This document shows, piece after piece, positions 25,437-34,050 of a DNA stretch of 64,000 nucleotides. Every line of letters starts with the position of its first letter. Position 1 is the stretch's first letter. A program made the position numbers and the translations under genes. Source of the DNA: Marinoscillum pacificum (GTDB lineage: Bacteria; Bacteroidota; Bacteroidia; Cytophagales; Cyclobacteriaceae); assembly GCF_024714495.1 (NCBI RefSeq), contig NZ_JAMZMJ010000002.1, positions 372,001 to 436,000 on the forward strand. The letters run 5' to 3'. Under the pieces are notes generated by a model. That model saw only the letters and a program-made list of their open reading frames with translations, made no database searches and was not told the DNA's origin.

Positions 25437-26327
25437 ATGAACACGCCCCTGGTCTCCGTTATATGTCTTTGCTATAACCAAAAAGACTATGTTGGTGCGG
25501 CCATCAGATCTGTATTAACGCAGACTTATCGAAACATAGAACTCATCGTAGTGGATGATGCAAGTAGCGATGGTAGTCAGGAAGTCATCAAAGAAGAGTT
25601 GATAGGTACAAATGTCCAGTTCATTGAACTTGAAGAAAACATAGGGAACTGCGCAGCATTCAATAAAGGGTACGCAGCCTCCAAAGGAGAATATTTAATT
25701 GATCTGGCTGCTGATGATCTATTACTTCCATTTAGAATTGAGATAGGCTTAGGTGACTTTATGAAAGCTTCTACCAAAACGGGCGTTCATTTTAGCGATG
25801 CCTTTATGATCAATGTAGATGGAAGCACTATGAACACTTTTTATGAGAGAAGTGAAGACGGACAACTAATTAACACTCCCCCATCAGGAGACATTTTCCA
25901 ACAATTGATTGAGAAATACTTCATCTGCCCTCCGACCATGATGTTCAAAAGGGAGGTTTTGGATCGTTTAAATGGATATGATGAGCACCTCAGTTATGAA
26001 GACTTTGACTTTTGGATTCGATCGTCAAGAGAATTTGAATACATCTTTAACCCAGCCCCACTTGTTAAGAAAAGAGACGTTCCAAAATCATTAGGAAAAA
26101 CACAATTTTCCATCAGAAGCAAGCACTTTCAAACCACCTATCAGGTTTGCGATAAAGCACTTGATCTATGTCAAAGTGCATCTGAAATTAGTGCTTTAAT
26201 TGATCGCTGCAAATATGAAATCAAACAATGCGTGAAAACGCTCAATTTGAGCTTGATTGCTAAGTACCGTAACCTGATCAAAGATGCTCAGCGACGATTA
26301 TCATCGCTTTCCAGCATGGACATGTAG
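25437..26327 (+). CDS. family 2 glycosyltransferase
   Basis: A 296-residue GT-A enzyme: PLVSVICLCYNQKDYVGAAI at the N-terminus, LIVVDDASSDGSQEVI for the nucleotide, YLIDLAADDLLLPFRIE with the metal-binding acidic pair, and a late YDEHLSYEDFDFWIRSSREF block with the catalytic-base ED. This is the pattern of enzymes that extend O-antigen or exopolysaccharide chains. It is divergent from the sulfotransferase gene (109-base gap) and overlaps the end of rsgA by 40 bases. The last 45 residues are basic and may contact membrane or acceptor. Confidence 0.88.
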   Translation: MNTPLVSVICLCYNQKDYVGAAIRSVLTQTYRNIELIVVDDASSDGSQEVIKEELIGTNVQFIELEENIGNCAAFNKGYAASKGEYLIDLAADDLLLPFRIEIGLGDFMKASTKTGVHFSDAFMINVDGSTMNTFYERSEDGQLINTPPSGDIFQQLIEKYFICPPTMMFKREVLDRLNGYDEHLSYEDFDFWIRSSREFEYIFNPAPLVKKRDVPKSLGKTQFSIRSKHFQTTYQVCDKALDLCQSASEISALIDRCKYEIKQCVKTLNLSLIAKYRNLIKDAQRRLSSLSSMDM

Positions 26328-27205
26328 CTATAATAGCGTTCCTCGGATATTATTCCTTCTTCCACAGCGGCTTTTACAGCACAGCCAGGTTCATTGGTAT
26401 GAATGCAATTATGAAACTTACATTGCCCTAAAAGGTCTCGCATCTCAGGAAAATAATGAGCCAATTCCTCAGGATCTATTTCTGACAAACCTAGCTCTTT
26501 GATTCCGGGAGTATCAATTACTGCTGAATCCTCATCGATTAAAAACATCTCAGCAAATGTTGTCGTGTGAACACCTTTGTTAGCGAAACTTGAGACTTCA
26601 GATACTTTTTGTTCCTTATCCGGAAAAAGAAGATTGATCAAAGTAGATTTCCCAGCACCAGAATGTCCAGAAAGCAAAGTTTTCTTTCCCTGGAACAAGG
26701 ATTGCACATCATCTGTCAGGCCATTTGCTGTAAAAGATGTTTGAAGACACTTGTAACCAACGTGCTTCTCATATAGAAAACACAAATAACCAACTTCATC
26801 TTTTTCTTCTTCTGTTAGTAAGTCGGTTTTATTGAAAAGGATAATCCCAGGAATTCTAAATGCTTCCAGCGTAACTAAAAAACGATCAATGAAGCCAAGA
26901 GAAGTTCTGGGCATTTTAAGTGTAGCAATTAGCACCGCCTGATCAACATTGGCTGCAATTAGGTGATCATGATGCTTTTTTCGAGGCGATTGGCGAATGA
27001 TATAGTTCTCACGCTCTTCAATCTCAACAATCACGTATTCTCCGGAATTTTCCTCGAGACCTACATAATCACCAACGGCAATAGGGTTCGTAATTTTCTT
27101 ATTCTCCAGCTTAAATTTCCCACGAATTCTGGCATCTACTTCAGTTCCCCGATCTAGTAAAACTCTATACCATGAACCTGTAGACTTAGTCACCAATCCT
27201 CTCAT
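26288..27205 (-). CDS. rsgA: ribosome small-subunit-dependent GTPase A
   Basis: A 305-residue circularly permuted GTPase that aids late 30S maturation. Order of parts: an N-terminal OB fold (to about 70, with GDYVGLEENSGE), then G4 (FNKTDLL), G5 region, P-loop GHSGAGKSTLINLL (near 180), DTPGIKELGL (G3) after the P-loop, and a C-terminal zinc motif C-x5-C-x-H..C (LGQCKFHNCIHTNEPGC). The permutation and the zinc knuckle are diagnostic. It overlaps the upstream kdtA gene by four bases and the convergent GT2 gene by 40. Confidence 0.95.
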   Translation of the reverse strand: MRGLVTKSTGSWYRVLLDRGTEVDARIRGKFKLENKKITNPIAVGDYVGLEENSGEYVIVEIEERENYIIRQSPRKKHHDHLIAANVDQAVLIATLKMPRTSLGFIDRFLVTLEAFRIPGIILFNKTDLLTEEEKDEVGYLCFLYEKHVGYKCLQTSFTANGLTDDVQSLFQGKKTLLSGHSGAGKSTLINLLFPDKEQKVSEVSSFANKGVHTTTFAEMFLIDEDSAVIDTPGIKELGLSEIDPEELAHYFPEMRDLLGQCKFHNCIHTNEPGCAVKAAVEEGIISEERYYSYMSMLESDDNRR

Positions 27206-28455
27206 AAATACTCACTCAACTTGGCCATGATTTTTTCAGTAGCTCCAGATCTGGACATCACATAGTCCATATTTTTCTTACCCAGAAGCTCGCGCTGTTT
27301 CCGATCATGAATTAATTGCTCAAAAATATCAAATAGTTGGTCTTCATCATCAAAAGTGAGCAATCCCCCAGCATTTTTCAGATCTACTACTTCATTAAAC
27401 TTCACATTTTTGGTGTGTTCTGCTATGATGACAGGAATACCATACACCGCTGGCTCAACCGTATTGTGAACTGCGCCTCTTAATGCTCCTCCAACATAAG
27501 CAACATCTGCATATCTATATAGAAACTTCAGCGTGCCTATGGAATCAACAATCATCACCTGCGCATTCTCTCCTTCCCAACCTGAATGAGCAACACCCGA
27601 AGAAATCTCGTCATATAATTTCAAACTATCTTCTGACACTTCGTGTGGAGCAATGACAAACTTCACCTCTTTAAAGCGATTGATCAGAAGTTTCAAATAC
27701 TTCCAGTCAGAAGGCCATACACTACCACAAACCATGGTCAATGAATCGTCAATGAATTGAACGATCTTTTGATCAGACCAGGTACTATTTTTTATTGTCA
27801 GCATATGATCAAGTCTAGAATCACCGGCTATGGTGTATTGCTCCATCCCATGACTTTTCAACAGTTGAGCAGATCGATTGTCCTGAACAAAGAAGTGAGT
27901 CGTGTTTTTCAGAGCTGTCAAATAAAAGCTTCCCATGGAATGAAAGAACATTTGATCCGATCTAAAAACAGAAGAAATCAAAACCAATGGGATTGATCGC
28001 TGACTTAAGGCAATCATGTAATTGTACCAAAACTCATATTTGATGAAAAGGGCCAACTGTGGTTTAGTGATATCAAGAAAATCTTTCGCATTTCTTGTAT
28101 AATCCAAAGGCAAGTAAGCAATGGCATCTACAAAATCAGATTCCTCAAATGCCTGATATCCTGAAGGTGAAAAGAAGGTCACTAAAATGAATACATCTTC
28201 ATGAATTCTTTTTAACTCCTTAATCACTGGAAGTCCTTGCTGATATTCTCCTTGAGAAGCTGCATGCACCCAGATGAGCTTATCCTTTCTTTGCACCAAT
28301 GATTCTTTCAAGGTAGCCCTCCAATCTTTGCGGCCATTTCGAAAGTCTCTAGCCTTCTGATAAAAAGGAGCTACCAAAAGCAGAACAAAATGGTATAGCG
28401 CTATCGTAAGGTTGTAGACCCAGTGCATCTCAAAGGTTGGTTGGCAATCAATCAC
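27202..28455 (-). CDS. waaA: 3-deoxy-D-manno-octulosonic acid (Kdo) transferase
   Basis: A 417-residue inner-membrane-associated GT-B enzyme that adds Kdo from CMP-Kdo to lipid A precursor. An N-terminal hydrophobic anchor (about 10-30) precedes the catalytic block WVHAASQGEYQQGLPVIKEL, whose Glu is the proposed base; KPQLALFIKYEFWYNYM and VCGSVWPSDW follow, and the C-terminal domain has YVGGALRGAVHNTVEPAVYG, the usual CMP-binding and ExG region. Its presence shows a Gram-negative LPS pathway. It is the first gene of a pair with rsgA. Confidence 0.93.
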   Translation of the reverse strand: MIDCQPTFEMHWVYNLTIALYHFVLLLVAPFYQKARDFRNGRKDWRATLKESLVQRKDKLIWVHAASQGEYQQGLPVIKELKRIHEDVFILVTFFSPSGYQAFEESDFVDAIAYLPLDYTRNAKDFLDITKPQLALFIKYEFWYNYMIALSQRSIPLVLISSVFRSDQMFFHSMGSFYLTALKNTTHFFVQDNRSAQLLKSHGMEQYTIAGDSRLDHMLTIKNSTWSDQKIVQFIDDSLTMVCGSVWPSDWKYLKLLINRFKEVKFVIAPHEVSEDSLKLYDEISSGVAHSGWEGENAQVMIVDSIGTLKFLYRYADVAYVGGALRGAVHNTVEPAVYGIPVIIAEHTKNVKFNEVVDLKNAGGLLTFDDEDQLFDIFEQLIHDRKQRELLGKKNMDYVMSRSGATEKIMAKLSEYL

Positions 28456-28464
28456 TTACAAGAA

Positions 28465-28496
28465 ATAAAAAAAGCCGCACTTTCGTGCAGCTTTTC
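28465..28496 (-). terminator. intrinsic terminator of the peroxiredoxin gene
   Basis: On the minus strand AAAAGCTGCAC-GAAA-GTGCGGCTTTT, a GNRA-looped stem with one G-U pair, is followed by TTTTTATTT. It lies 33 bases past the peroxiredoxin stop and just before the kdtA start. Confidence 0.9.
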
Positions 28497-28528
28497 TGTA
28501 ATTATTGATGATCTAAAACTAAATCAAC

Positions 28529-29158
28529 TTAGTGAGATGCAAGGTATGATGAAACACCATCTCTAGTTGCTGACATAGCATCTTTACCTTCTTCCCAGTT
28601 TGCAGGACAAACTTCGCCATGCTTTTCTACGTGATGCCAAGCATCTACAATTCTCAACATTTCATCAATGTTTCTTCCCAATGGAAGGTCATTGATAGTT
28701 TCGTGTCTTACTACACCTTCTTTGTCAATGAAGAATGTACCTCTGTATGCTACTGGAGCACCTTCGAATACCAATTCTCCTTCTTCGTTGTAATTCCAGT
28801 CTCCTGCAAGCACACCGAAGTTGTTAGCTACAGTTTTAGAGCTATCTGCTACTAATGGGTAAGTAACACCTTCGATACCACCTTTATCTTTCTCAGTCAT
28901 CAACCAAGCAAGGTGAGTTTCTTCTGTATCACAAGATGCACCTACAACTTGAACACCTCTTTTCTCAAACTCAGCAAGTTTCGCCTGGAAAGCGTGAATT
29001 TCAGTTGGGCAAACGAAAGTGAAATCTTTCGGGTAGAAGAAGAAAATCACTTCTTTTTGACCTACATACTGCTCTAATGAGAATGATTCAACGATTTCAT
29101 CTCCGTTGATTACTGCTGGAGCATTAAATACTGGTGCTTTTTTTCCTACTAATGACAT
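28529..29158 (-). CDS. 2-Cys peroxiredoxin (AhpC/TSA family)
   Basis: A 209-residue thiol peroxidase reducing H2O2 and organic peroxides. The peroxidatic Cys50 is in FYPKDFTFVCPTEIHAF and the resolving Cys is in HGEVCPANW (about residue 184). Arg in AYRGTFFIDKEGVVRH completes the active-site set. Length and both cysteines fit the typical 2-Cys AhpC group of Bacteroidota. No ahpF or oxyR is next to it. It has a strong terminator and a long, gene-free upstream region, consistent with a highly expressed, independently regulated gene; codon use is strikingly uniform. Confidence 0.95.
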   Translation of the reverse strand: MSLVGKKAPVFNAPAVINGDEIVESFSLEQYVGQKEVIFFFYPKDFTFVCPTEIHAFQAKLAEFEKRGVQVVGASCDTEETHLAWLMTEKDKGGIEGVTYPLVADSSKTVANNFGVLAGDWNYNEEGELVFEGAPVAYRGTFFIDKEGVVRHETINDLPLGRNIDEMLRIVDAWHHVEKHGEVCPANWEEGKDAMSATRDGVSSYLASH

Positions 29159-29530
29159 AATTATTAGTCTGCTTTTATGATTTATAAAAAATTAATCTTT
29201 TCATTAAGAGTTTCACAACCGCACATCCACTTTATTAGATGAAATAGTTGCTGACCCCTTTCTTGCAGCAAAATTAACCGCTTCATATAGCTGAACCAAA
29301 CAAAACCCATTAATAAGGATTTATGCTGCAATTACTTTTAGTTATTGAAAAAGAATCAAATTCTTAAATCGAGCTGATTTAACACGTAATGGTTAAATAA
29401 TGGGTTTCATCCGCCGATATACCAAATACATGGTATGGAACTGACCCATCTGTCCAAATAAATTTGTAATGAATTAATGAATCAAGAGGAATCGCTATTT
29501 TTGTTAAAATCATAACATAAACTTATTGAG
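29159..29530. other. 372-base divergent intergenic region
   Basis: No reading frame, RNA or hairpin that I can support. It is AT-rich and must hold the divergent promoters of the peroxiredoxin and the DUF6588 protein genes. A -7-like box for the latter lies at 29496-29503. I found no CAAAnnTA box for the peroxiredoxin direction. Confidence 0.6.
29496..29503 (+). promoter_or_regulatory. TAnnTTTG promoter box before the DUF6588 gene
   Basis: TATTTTTG, a match to the Bacteroidota -7 consensus, lies 28 bases before the ATG at 29531. The TTTG at 29463-29466 is farther upstream than the usual 19-21 bases. Confidence 0.45.
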
Positions 29531-30607
29531 ATGAAATCACGCATAATTGTGCGGTTTATGGCTACCGCCCTAACCCTAGGACTCGCTTTTAACTTTTCAA
29601 ATGCTCAGGATTTTGGAGAAATCATGTCTGCAGGAACTGAGGATGCTAATACTTATTTAGAAAATTATGCTGCACCAGTAATTAACTCATTCGGAGTGGG
29701 TTTAGCTGGTGGATGGTATAACACAGCCAAAGCACACAAGACTTTAGGATTTGATTTGACTGTTTCTTTTAACATGGCCGCAGTACCAAATGAAGACATG
29801 ATGTTTGACTTTGCTGAAGCTGGGTTTAGAAACTTACAGCTTAGAGGTGACTCTGACGGCATGGTACCAACCCTTGCAGGTGGAGATGCTGAAAATGGCT
29901 CTGAATTGTATATAGAAGCTGGACAAACCATCAACGGAGTAACTATTGAAGATGAAGTAACTTTTGACGTGCCAAGCGGCTTCAACCTAAGCGAAGTTCC
30001 TGTGGTAACAGGTGTACCAACTCCAACCTTCAACTTAGGTGTCGGTATTTACAAAAACACCGACCTTAAATTAAGATTTATCCCTCAGCAAAACATAGAT
30101 GGGTATAAATTCGGAATGTTCGGCATAGGGGTAATGCATGATGTAAAGCAATGGATTCCTGGTATTAAAAACTTACCATTTGATCTTTCAGGTTTCTTTG
30201 GTACAACTACAATGACGGCTGAAAAAGACATTGAAGTTAATAATCAAGATGGTTCAACTAGTTTTGAAGGATCTGGAGTAGCTACTTTCAAAACCAACTC
30301 TACAACAGTTCAGGCAATAATTTCTAAAAAGTTAGCAGTTTTAACTCCTTATGCGGCATTAGGCTTTAATGCTGTAAAAACAACATTTGATGTTTCTGGC
30401 GATTATACAGTTGAAACCGAAGATCCTCTAGGACAAACTCAAAGTGAAACAGTATCTGACCCAATAGATCTTACATTCAAAGGTGCAGGTGGAGCAAGAT
30501 TGACTTTGGGAGCTCGACTTAAATTAGCTGTTTTCACTTTCCATTACGCTTATACTTTACAGAAATACAACACTCATTCATTCGGTTTTGGAATCAATGT
30601 GAGATAA
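29531..30607 (+). CDS. DUF6588 outer-membrane beta-barrel protein
   Basis: A 358-residue protein with a signal peptide (cleavage after SNAQ, residue 25). The mature protein has alternating strands typical of an outer-membrane barrel (FGVGLAGGWYNTAKAH, LGVGIYKNTDLKLRFIP, LTLGARLKLAVFTFHYAY) and ends in an aromatic/aliphatic last strand with no tail (HSFGFGINVR). It resembles DUF6588, a Bacteroidota family. Function unknown; transport or structural roles are possible. It is followed by a strong terminator, so it forms a single-gene unit. Confidence 0.8.
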   Translation: MKSRIIVRFMATALTLGLAFNFSNAQDFGEIMSAGTEDANTYLENYAAPVINSFGVGLAGGWYNTAKAHKTLGFDLTVSFNMAAVPNEDMMFDFAEAGFRNLQLRGDSDGMVPTLAGGDAENGSELYIEAGQTINGVTIEDEVTFDVPSGFNLSEVPVVTGVPTPTFNLGVGIYKNTDLKLRFIPQQNIDGYKFGMFGIGVMHDVKQWIPGIKNLPFDLSGFFGTTTMTAEKDIEVNNQDGSTSFEGSGVATFKTNSTTVQAIISKKLAVLTPYAALGFNAVKTTFDVSGDYTVETEDPLGQTQSETVSDPIDLTFKGAGGARLTLGARLKLAVFTFHYAYTLQKYNTHSFGFGINVR

Positions 30608-30634
30608 TAAATACTAAAATATCAAGTTCTAAGA

Positions 30635-30657
30635 AGCGGGTATATCCCGCTTTTTTT
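30635..30657 (+). terminator. intrinsic terminator after the DUF6588 gene
   Basis: AGCGGG-TATAT-CCCGCT followed by seven T, 27 bases past the stop codon. Confidence 0.92.
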
Positions 30658-30671
30658 GTTGCTTCGCATTA

Positions 30672-32579
30672 ATGGTTAGAGCTTTTCTCGTCTTATTTAC
30701 TATCCTTCCATTACATCTGCTCGCTAGTGCATTAGACACTGTTAGGGTTAAAAAAAATGAACTTCTGGTATTGGACGACACTGTGATAGCTCCTGAAGCA
30801 GACACTATCTTTATCGTAGATGAACCATATAAACTAAAACAAAACCCCTACAAAACATCACAATCCTTCTATGCAAAAGTGCAAGAGATTACCGGCCACA
30901 ATAAGATTACATCAAGACTCTTTGATTTAATCTATATAGAACCCGGAGCCACCACCGAATACGATGAAGATTCAGAAAGCCGAGAATCCATAGAACCTTT
31001 CGTGGACTATGAGCACTTGAGAATAGGAAAAATTCACATCAAACATGTAGACATTCTTCAAGGAGATGTAAATGACACTGCCAGAGTTGCAACTTCCTAT
31101 TATGCTAAAATGGCCAATCATTTGCATTTCAAAACATGGAATACTCTCATAAGAAATACCATCACAGTCAAAAGCGGAGAAGAAATAAACCCCTATTCAA
31201 TCGCCGATAGCGAGCGACTACTCAGAAGATTACAGTTTATTCAGGATGCACGTATTTACATCCAGCAATCTACAGATGACGAAGAGGCAAATCTACTTGT
31301 AGTTGTCCAGGACCGATTTGCCTGGGGACTAAAACTTAATGTAGATGGTTTAGACAATATAGAAACTCGCTTGATCAACAGAAATATTGCGGGGATTGGA
31401 AAATATGCTTCAGCATCTTACATCTATGACCAAAGACCTGATGGTTCGCCACATGGTTACTCCATTGAAACAGGAGGTCAACAAATCAAAAAACTGAATG
31501 CCACCTGGCGCCTCAATCACACCAACATACACGATCGTAGCGAATGGGGTTTATATCTTGACAAACCATTCCTAACTCCAGGGACGAAGTATGGCGGAGG
31601 TATTGATCTAAGAAATGTAAAAGACACGATGCTAACTTTCGATGGAGACCGAGAGTTTACAGGTAAGTATAATTTACACTATCAGGATGTGTGGATCGGC
31701 AGGTCTTTTGCTTTACCATCTACCTATCAGAGACAAAACATTACCTTCACCACCAGATGGCTGAGACACCATTTTGATGACAGACCGTTTGTTTCTTATG
31801 ACAGCAATAGCTTCTATTACAATCGAAACCTGGTCCTTTCTGAACTCAGTATTTCATCCCAGAAGTTCCTTAAAAGCAACTATATCACATCATTCGGTAT
31901 ATCTGAGGATATTCCAACTGGTTATCGCTTTTCTGTCATTGCAGGAAAAGACTTCAATGAATTCTATCAACAAAACTATGTTGGCTTCCAAATCTTCTGG
32001 AGCACCTATTTTGTGAATTGGGGATATTTACTTTTCAACCAGGAAGTCGGAACATTCGATCATGAGACTGATAAACGTGGGGTTTACAGAACCACAGTCA
32101 ATTACTTCAGCCCACTAATAGACCTCAATAATTATCGCTTGAGAAATTTTCTAAAGATCAACCTGGTGAAAGGTATTGATCAGCCATTGAATAGCGCCAT
32201 TAATCTCGAAGATCGAATTAGGGATATTCATGGAACTGAATTTGGTGGAAACGCGGCCATTTCACTTTCCGTAGAGCAGGTAACCTATACACCCTGGTAT
32301 TTCTATGGCTTCCGTTTTGCGCCGTTTTTCTATTACAATGTTGGTGAAGTATGGGATTATAGAGAAGAAAGATCCTTCAGCCATGGTTATCAGGGAATGG
32401 GTGCCGGAATCCGAGTAAGAAATGAAAGTTTAGCATTCAGTACATTCGAACTTAGAATGACACATTTCCTAACCGGACAACAACTAGAGCGGCAAACACT
32501 TATTTCCTTCTCCAGTACAGTGCCCATAACACTGACAAACATCTTCCGATTCAAGCCTACAATCGCTCCGTTTAGATAA
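30672..32579 (+). CDS. BamA/TamA-like outer-membrane protein with one POTRA-type domain
   Basis: A 635-residue protein with a signal peptide (to about residue 18). The region 110-225 has a POTRA-like shape: KIHIKHVDILQGD, then IRNTITVKSGEEINPYSIAD followed by SERLLRRLQFIQDARIYIQ and NLLVVVQDRFAW, where a junction LRRLQFIQDARI is the usual helix-strand of a last POTRA. The remaining 400 residues form a 16-strand-type barrel ending in ITLTNIFRFKPTIAPFR. The Omp85 superfamily inserts or exports outer-membrane proteins; with one POTRA it is not BamA itself. The cargo is unknown. An ATG for the next gene begins 125 bases downstream. Confidence 0.78.
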   Translation: MVRAFLVLFTILPLHLLASALDTVRVKKNELLVLDDTVIAPEADTIFIVDEPYKLKQNPYKTSQSFYAKVQEITGHNKITSRLFDLIYIEPGATTEYDEDSESRESIEPFVDYEHLRIGKIHIKHVDILQGDVNDTARVATSYYAKMANHLHFKTWNTLIRNTITVKSGEEINPYSIADSERLLRRLQFIQDARIYIQQSTDDEEANLLVVVQDRFAWGLKLNVDGLDNIETRLINRNIAGIGKYASASYIYDQRPDGSPHGYSIETGGQQIKKLNATWRLNHTNIHDRSEWGLYLDKPFLTPGTKYGGGIDLRNVKDTMLTFDGDREFTGKYNLHYQDVWIGRSFALPSTYQRQNITFTTRWLRHHFDDRPFVSYDSNSFYYNRNLVLSELSISSQKFLKSNYITSFGISEDIPTGYRFSVIAGKDFNEFYQQNYVGFQIFWSTYFVNWGYLLFNQEVGTFDHETDKRGVYRTTVNYFSPLIDLNNYRLRNFLKINLVKGIDQPLNSAINLEDRIRDIHGTEFGGNAAISLSVEQVTYTPWYFYGFRFAPFFYYNVGEVWDYREERSFSHGYQGMGAGIRVRNESLAFSTFELRMTHFLTGQQLERQTLISFSSTVPITLTNIFRFKPTIAPFR

Positions 32580-32586
32580 AAAGAAA

Positions 32587-32607
32587 AGTCCCGACAATGC
32601 CGGGACT
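32587..32607. terminator. hairpin with terminator features on the minus strand
   Basis: AGTCCCG / CGGGACT with a seven-base loop. A T-rich run (TTTTCTTTTT) follows it on the minus strand, not on the plus strand, although both flanking genes are on the plus strand; an A-rich stretch precedes it on the plus strand. It could act weakly on the plus-strand message or block antisense transcription. Confidence 0.5.
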
Positions 32608-32703
32608 CTTCAAAGATGTCAAACAGGTGTATGAATATAAAATTTGTGTTATGCATCTATATATACAGTACCTTTACAAAAGGTAACCAGTAGATTAAAA
32701 AAA

Positions 32704-33174
32704 ATGATAAAAATTATTTTCGTATGTCTCGGCAACATCTGCAGGTCTCCATTAGCTGAGGCTATCTTCCAGCACAAAGTCAATCAAAAAGGGCTTCAAG
32801 ACAAGATAAGCAGTGATTCTGCAGGTACTGCAAATTATCATGTAGGGGATGATCCGGACACCAGAAGTATCGCTGTGGCGGTAAAACATGGTGTTCCCAT
32901 TCAGCATAAAGGCCAACAATTTCATCATACACATGGCGAAGCGTTTGATTACATCATGGCCATGGACCAATCCAATCATCGGAATATTATTCACGAGCTT
33001 GGTTATAAACATGAAGGTCTATTTCTCATGAGAGACTTTGATCCAGATGGCAAAGGAGAAGAAGTGCCCGATCCATATTATGGAGGTGCTGATGGGTTTG
33101 AAAATGTCTATCAGATGCTGGACAGATCTTGTGATGAATTGCTAGAATACATTGTGAAAGAACACAACCTGTAA
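32704..33174 (+). CDS. low-molecular-weight protein tyrosine phosphatase
   Basis: A 156-residue cytosolic phosphatase. The P-loop C-x5-R is Cys8-Arg14 in FVCLGNICRSPLAEA, and the general-acid Asp is in PDPYYGGADGF near the C-terminus. The start is placed at the ATG at 32704, immediately before IKIIFVCLGN; an upstream in-frame ATG would add 20 residues not seen in the family. Enzymes of this group dephosphorylate tyrosine kinases that control capsule synthesis, or small phosphates. The next gene, a fructosamine-kinase-family protein, begins three bases after its stop; this pairing recurs in bacteria and suggests deglycation. Confidence 0.93.
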   Translation: MIKIIFVCLGNICRSPLAEAIFQHKVNQKGLQDKISSDSAGTANYHVGDDPDTRSIAVAVKHGVPIQHKGQQFHHTHGEAFDYIMAMDQSNHRNIIHELGYKHEGLFLMRDFDPDGKGEEVPDPYYGGADGFENVYQMLDRSCDELLEYIVKEHNL

Positions 33175-33177
33175 TTC

Positions 33178-34050
33178 ATGAAGGATCAACACACCTTTTT
33201 CAGCCAAATACTTGAAAGGGTTTTAGAGCATCCTATTTCAATCAAAGCAATTTCGCGTATTACAGGAGGCGACATCAATGATGCTTACAAAGTAACCACT
33301 CAAGACAGTATCTTTTTCATCAAGACGAACCAACCATCTGTTGGAGACTTATTTGAAAAAGAGCGTCTGGGAATGAAAATCCTACTAGACTCGAAGGCAA
33401 TTCATATTCCAAACGTGTTAGATCAAGGATATCACGAACAAACACCTTACCTGATTCTTGAATACCTGGAAAAAGGAGCTCCTCAACCCAAATTCTGGGA
33501 AAAATTCGGAACCCAAATGGCCGATCTCCATAGAAACACACAAGAGCATTTTGGCCTGGATCATGACAACTACATTGGCAAACTTCCTCAATCAAATACG
33601 CCAAAATCCAACTGGGTTGACTTTTTCATAGAGCAAAGAATCGAGCCTCAGCTAATGTTAGCATTAGACAATAACCAAATTAGCTCGTCTCTAACTGACC
33701 AAATAAGAAGCTTATATCACTATCTACCAGAAATCTTTCCAACAGAAAAGCCTTCTCTTCTACATGGAGATTTATGGAGCGGAAACTTCATGGCCAATCG
33801 TGAAGGTTCACCAACCATATTTGATCCCGCCGTTTATTACGGTCATCGTGAAATGGAATTAGCCTTCACTCGACTATTTGGAGGATTCGATCGACAGTTT
33901 TATTTCAGCTACAATGAAACTTTCCCATTGAGTTCCGGATTTGAAGATCGGATTGATATTTACAATATTTATCCGTTACTGGTCCATGTTAACCTATTTG
34001 GTCCATCGTATCTCTCCGGTATTCAAAGCACCGTCAAACGATTCAATTAA
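33178..34050 (+). CDS. fructosamine kinase family protein
   Basis: A 290-residue kinase of the FN3K/APH fold. Motifs: RITGGDINDAYKV (N-lobe glycine-rich loop), LHGDLWSGNFMAN (catalytic HGDLW, about residue 195) and IFDPAVYYGHREMELAF (Mg-binding D and downstream block). FN3K enzymes phosphorylate ketoamine adducts of lysine so that the sugar can be released. Placed three bases after the phosphatase gene, it fits a two-step repair of glycated protein or amino acids, which is inference. The start codon is ATG, and the stop overlaps the end of the convergent aspartate kinase gene by four bases. Confidence 0.92.
   Translation: MKDQHTFFSQILERVLEHPISIKAISRITGGDINDAYKVTTQDSIFFIKTNQPSVGDLFEKERLGMKILLDSKAIHIPNVLDQGYHEQTPYLILEYLEKGAPQPKFWEKFGTQMADLHRNTQEHFGLDHDNYIGKLPQSNTPKSNWVDFFIEQRIEPQLMLALDNNQISSSLTDQIRSLYHYLPEIFPTEKPSLLHGDLWSGNFMANREGSPTIFDPAVYYGHREMELAFTRLFGGFDRQFYFSYNETFPLSSGFEDRIDIYNIYPLLVHVNLFGPSYLSGIQSTVKRFN

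Noticed and set aside
29665-30033. 122-codon open frame on the minus strand
   Set aside because: Antisense to the DUF6588 gene; rich in Pro, Ser and Thr as expected from reversed codons of a barrel protein.
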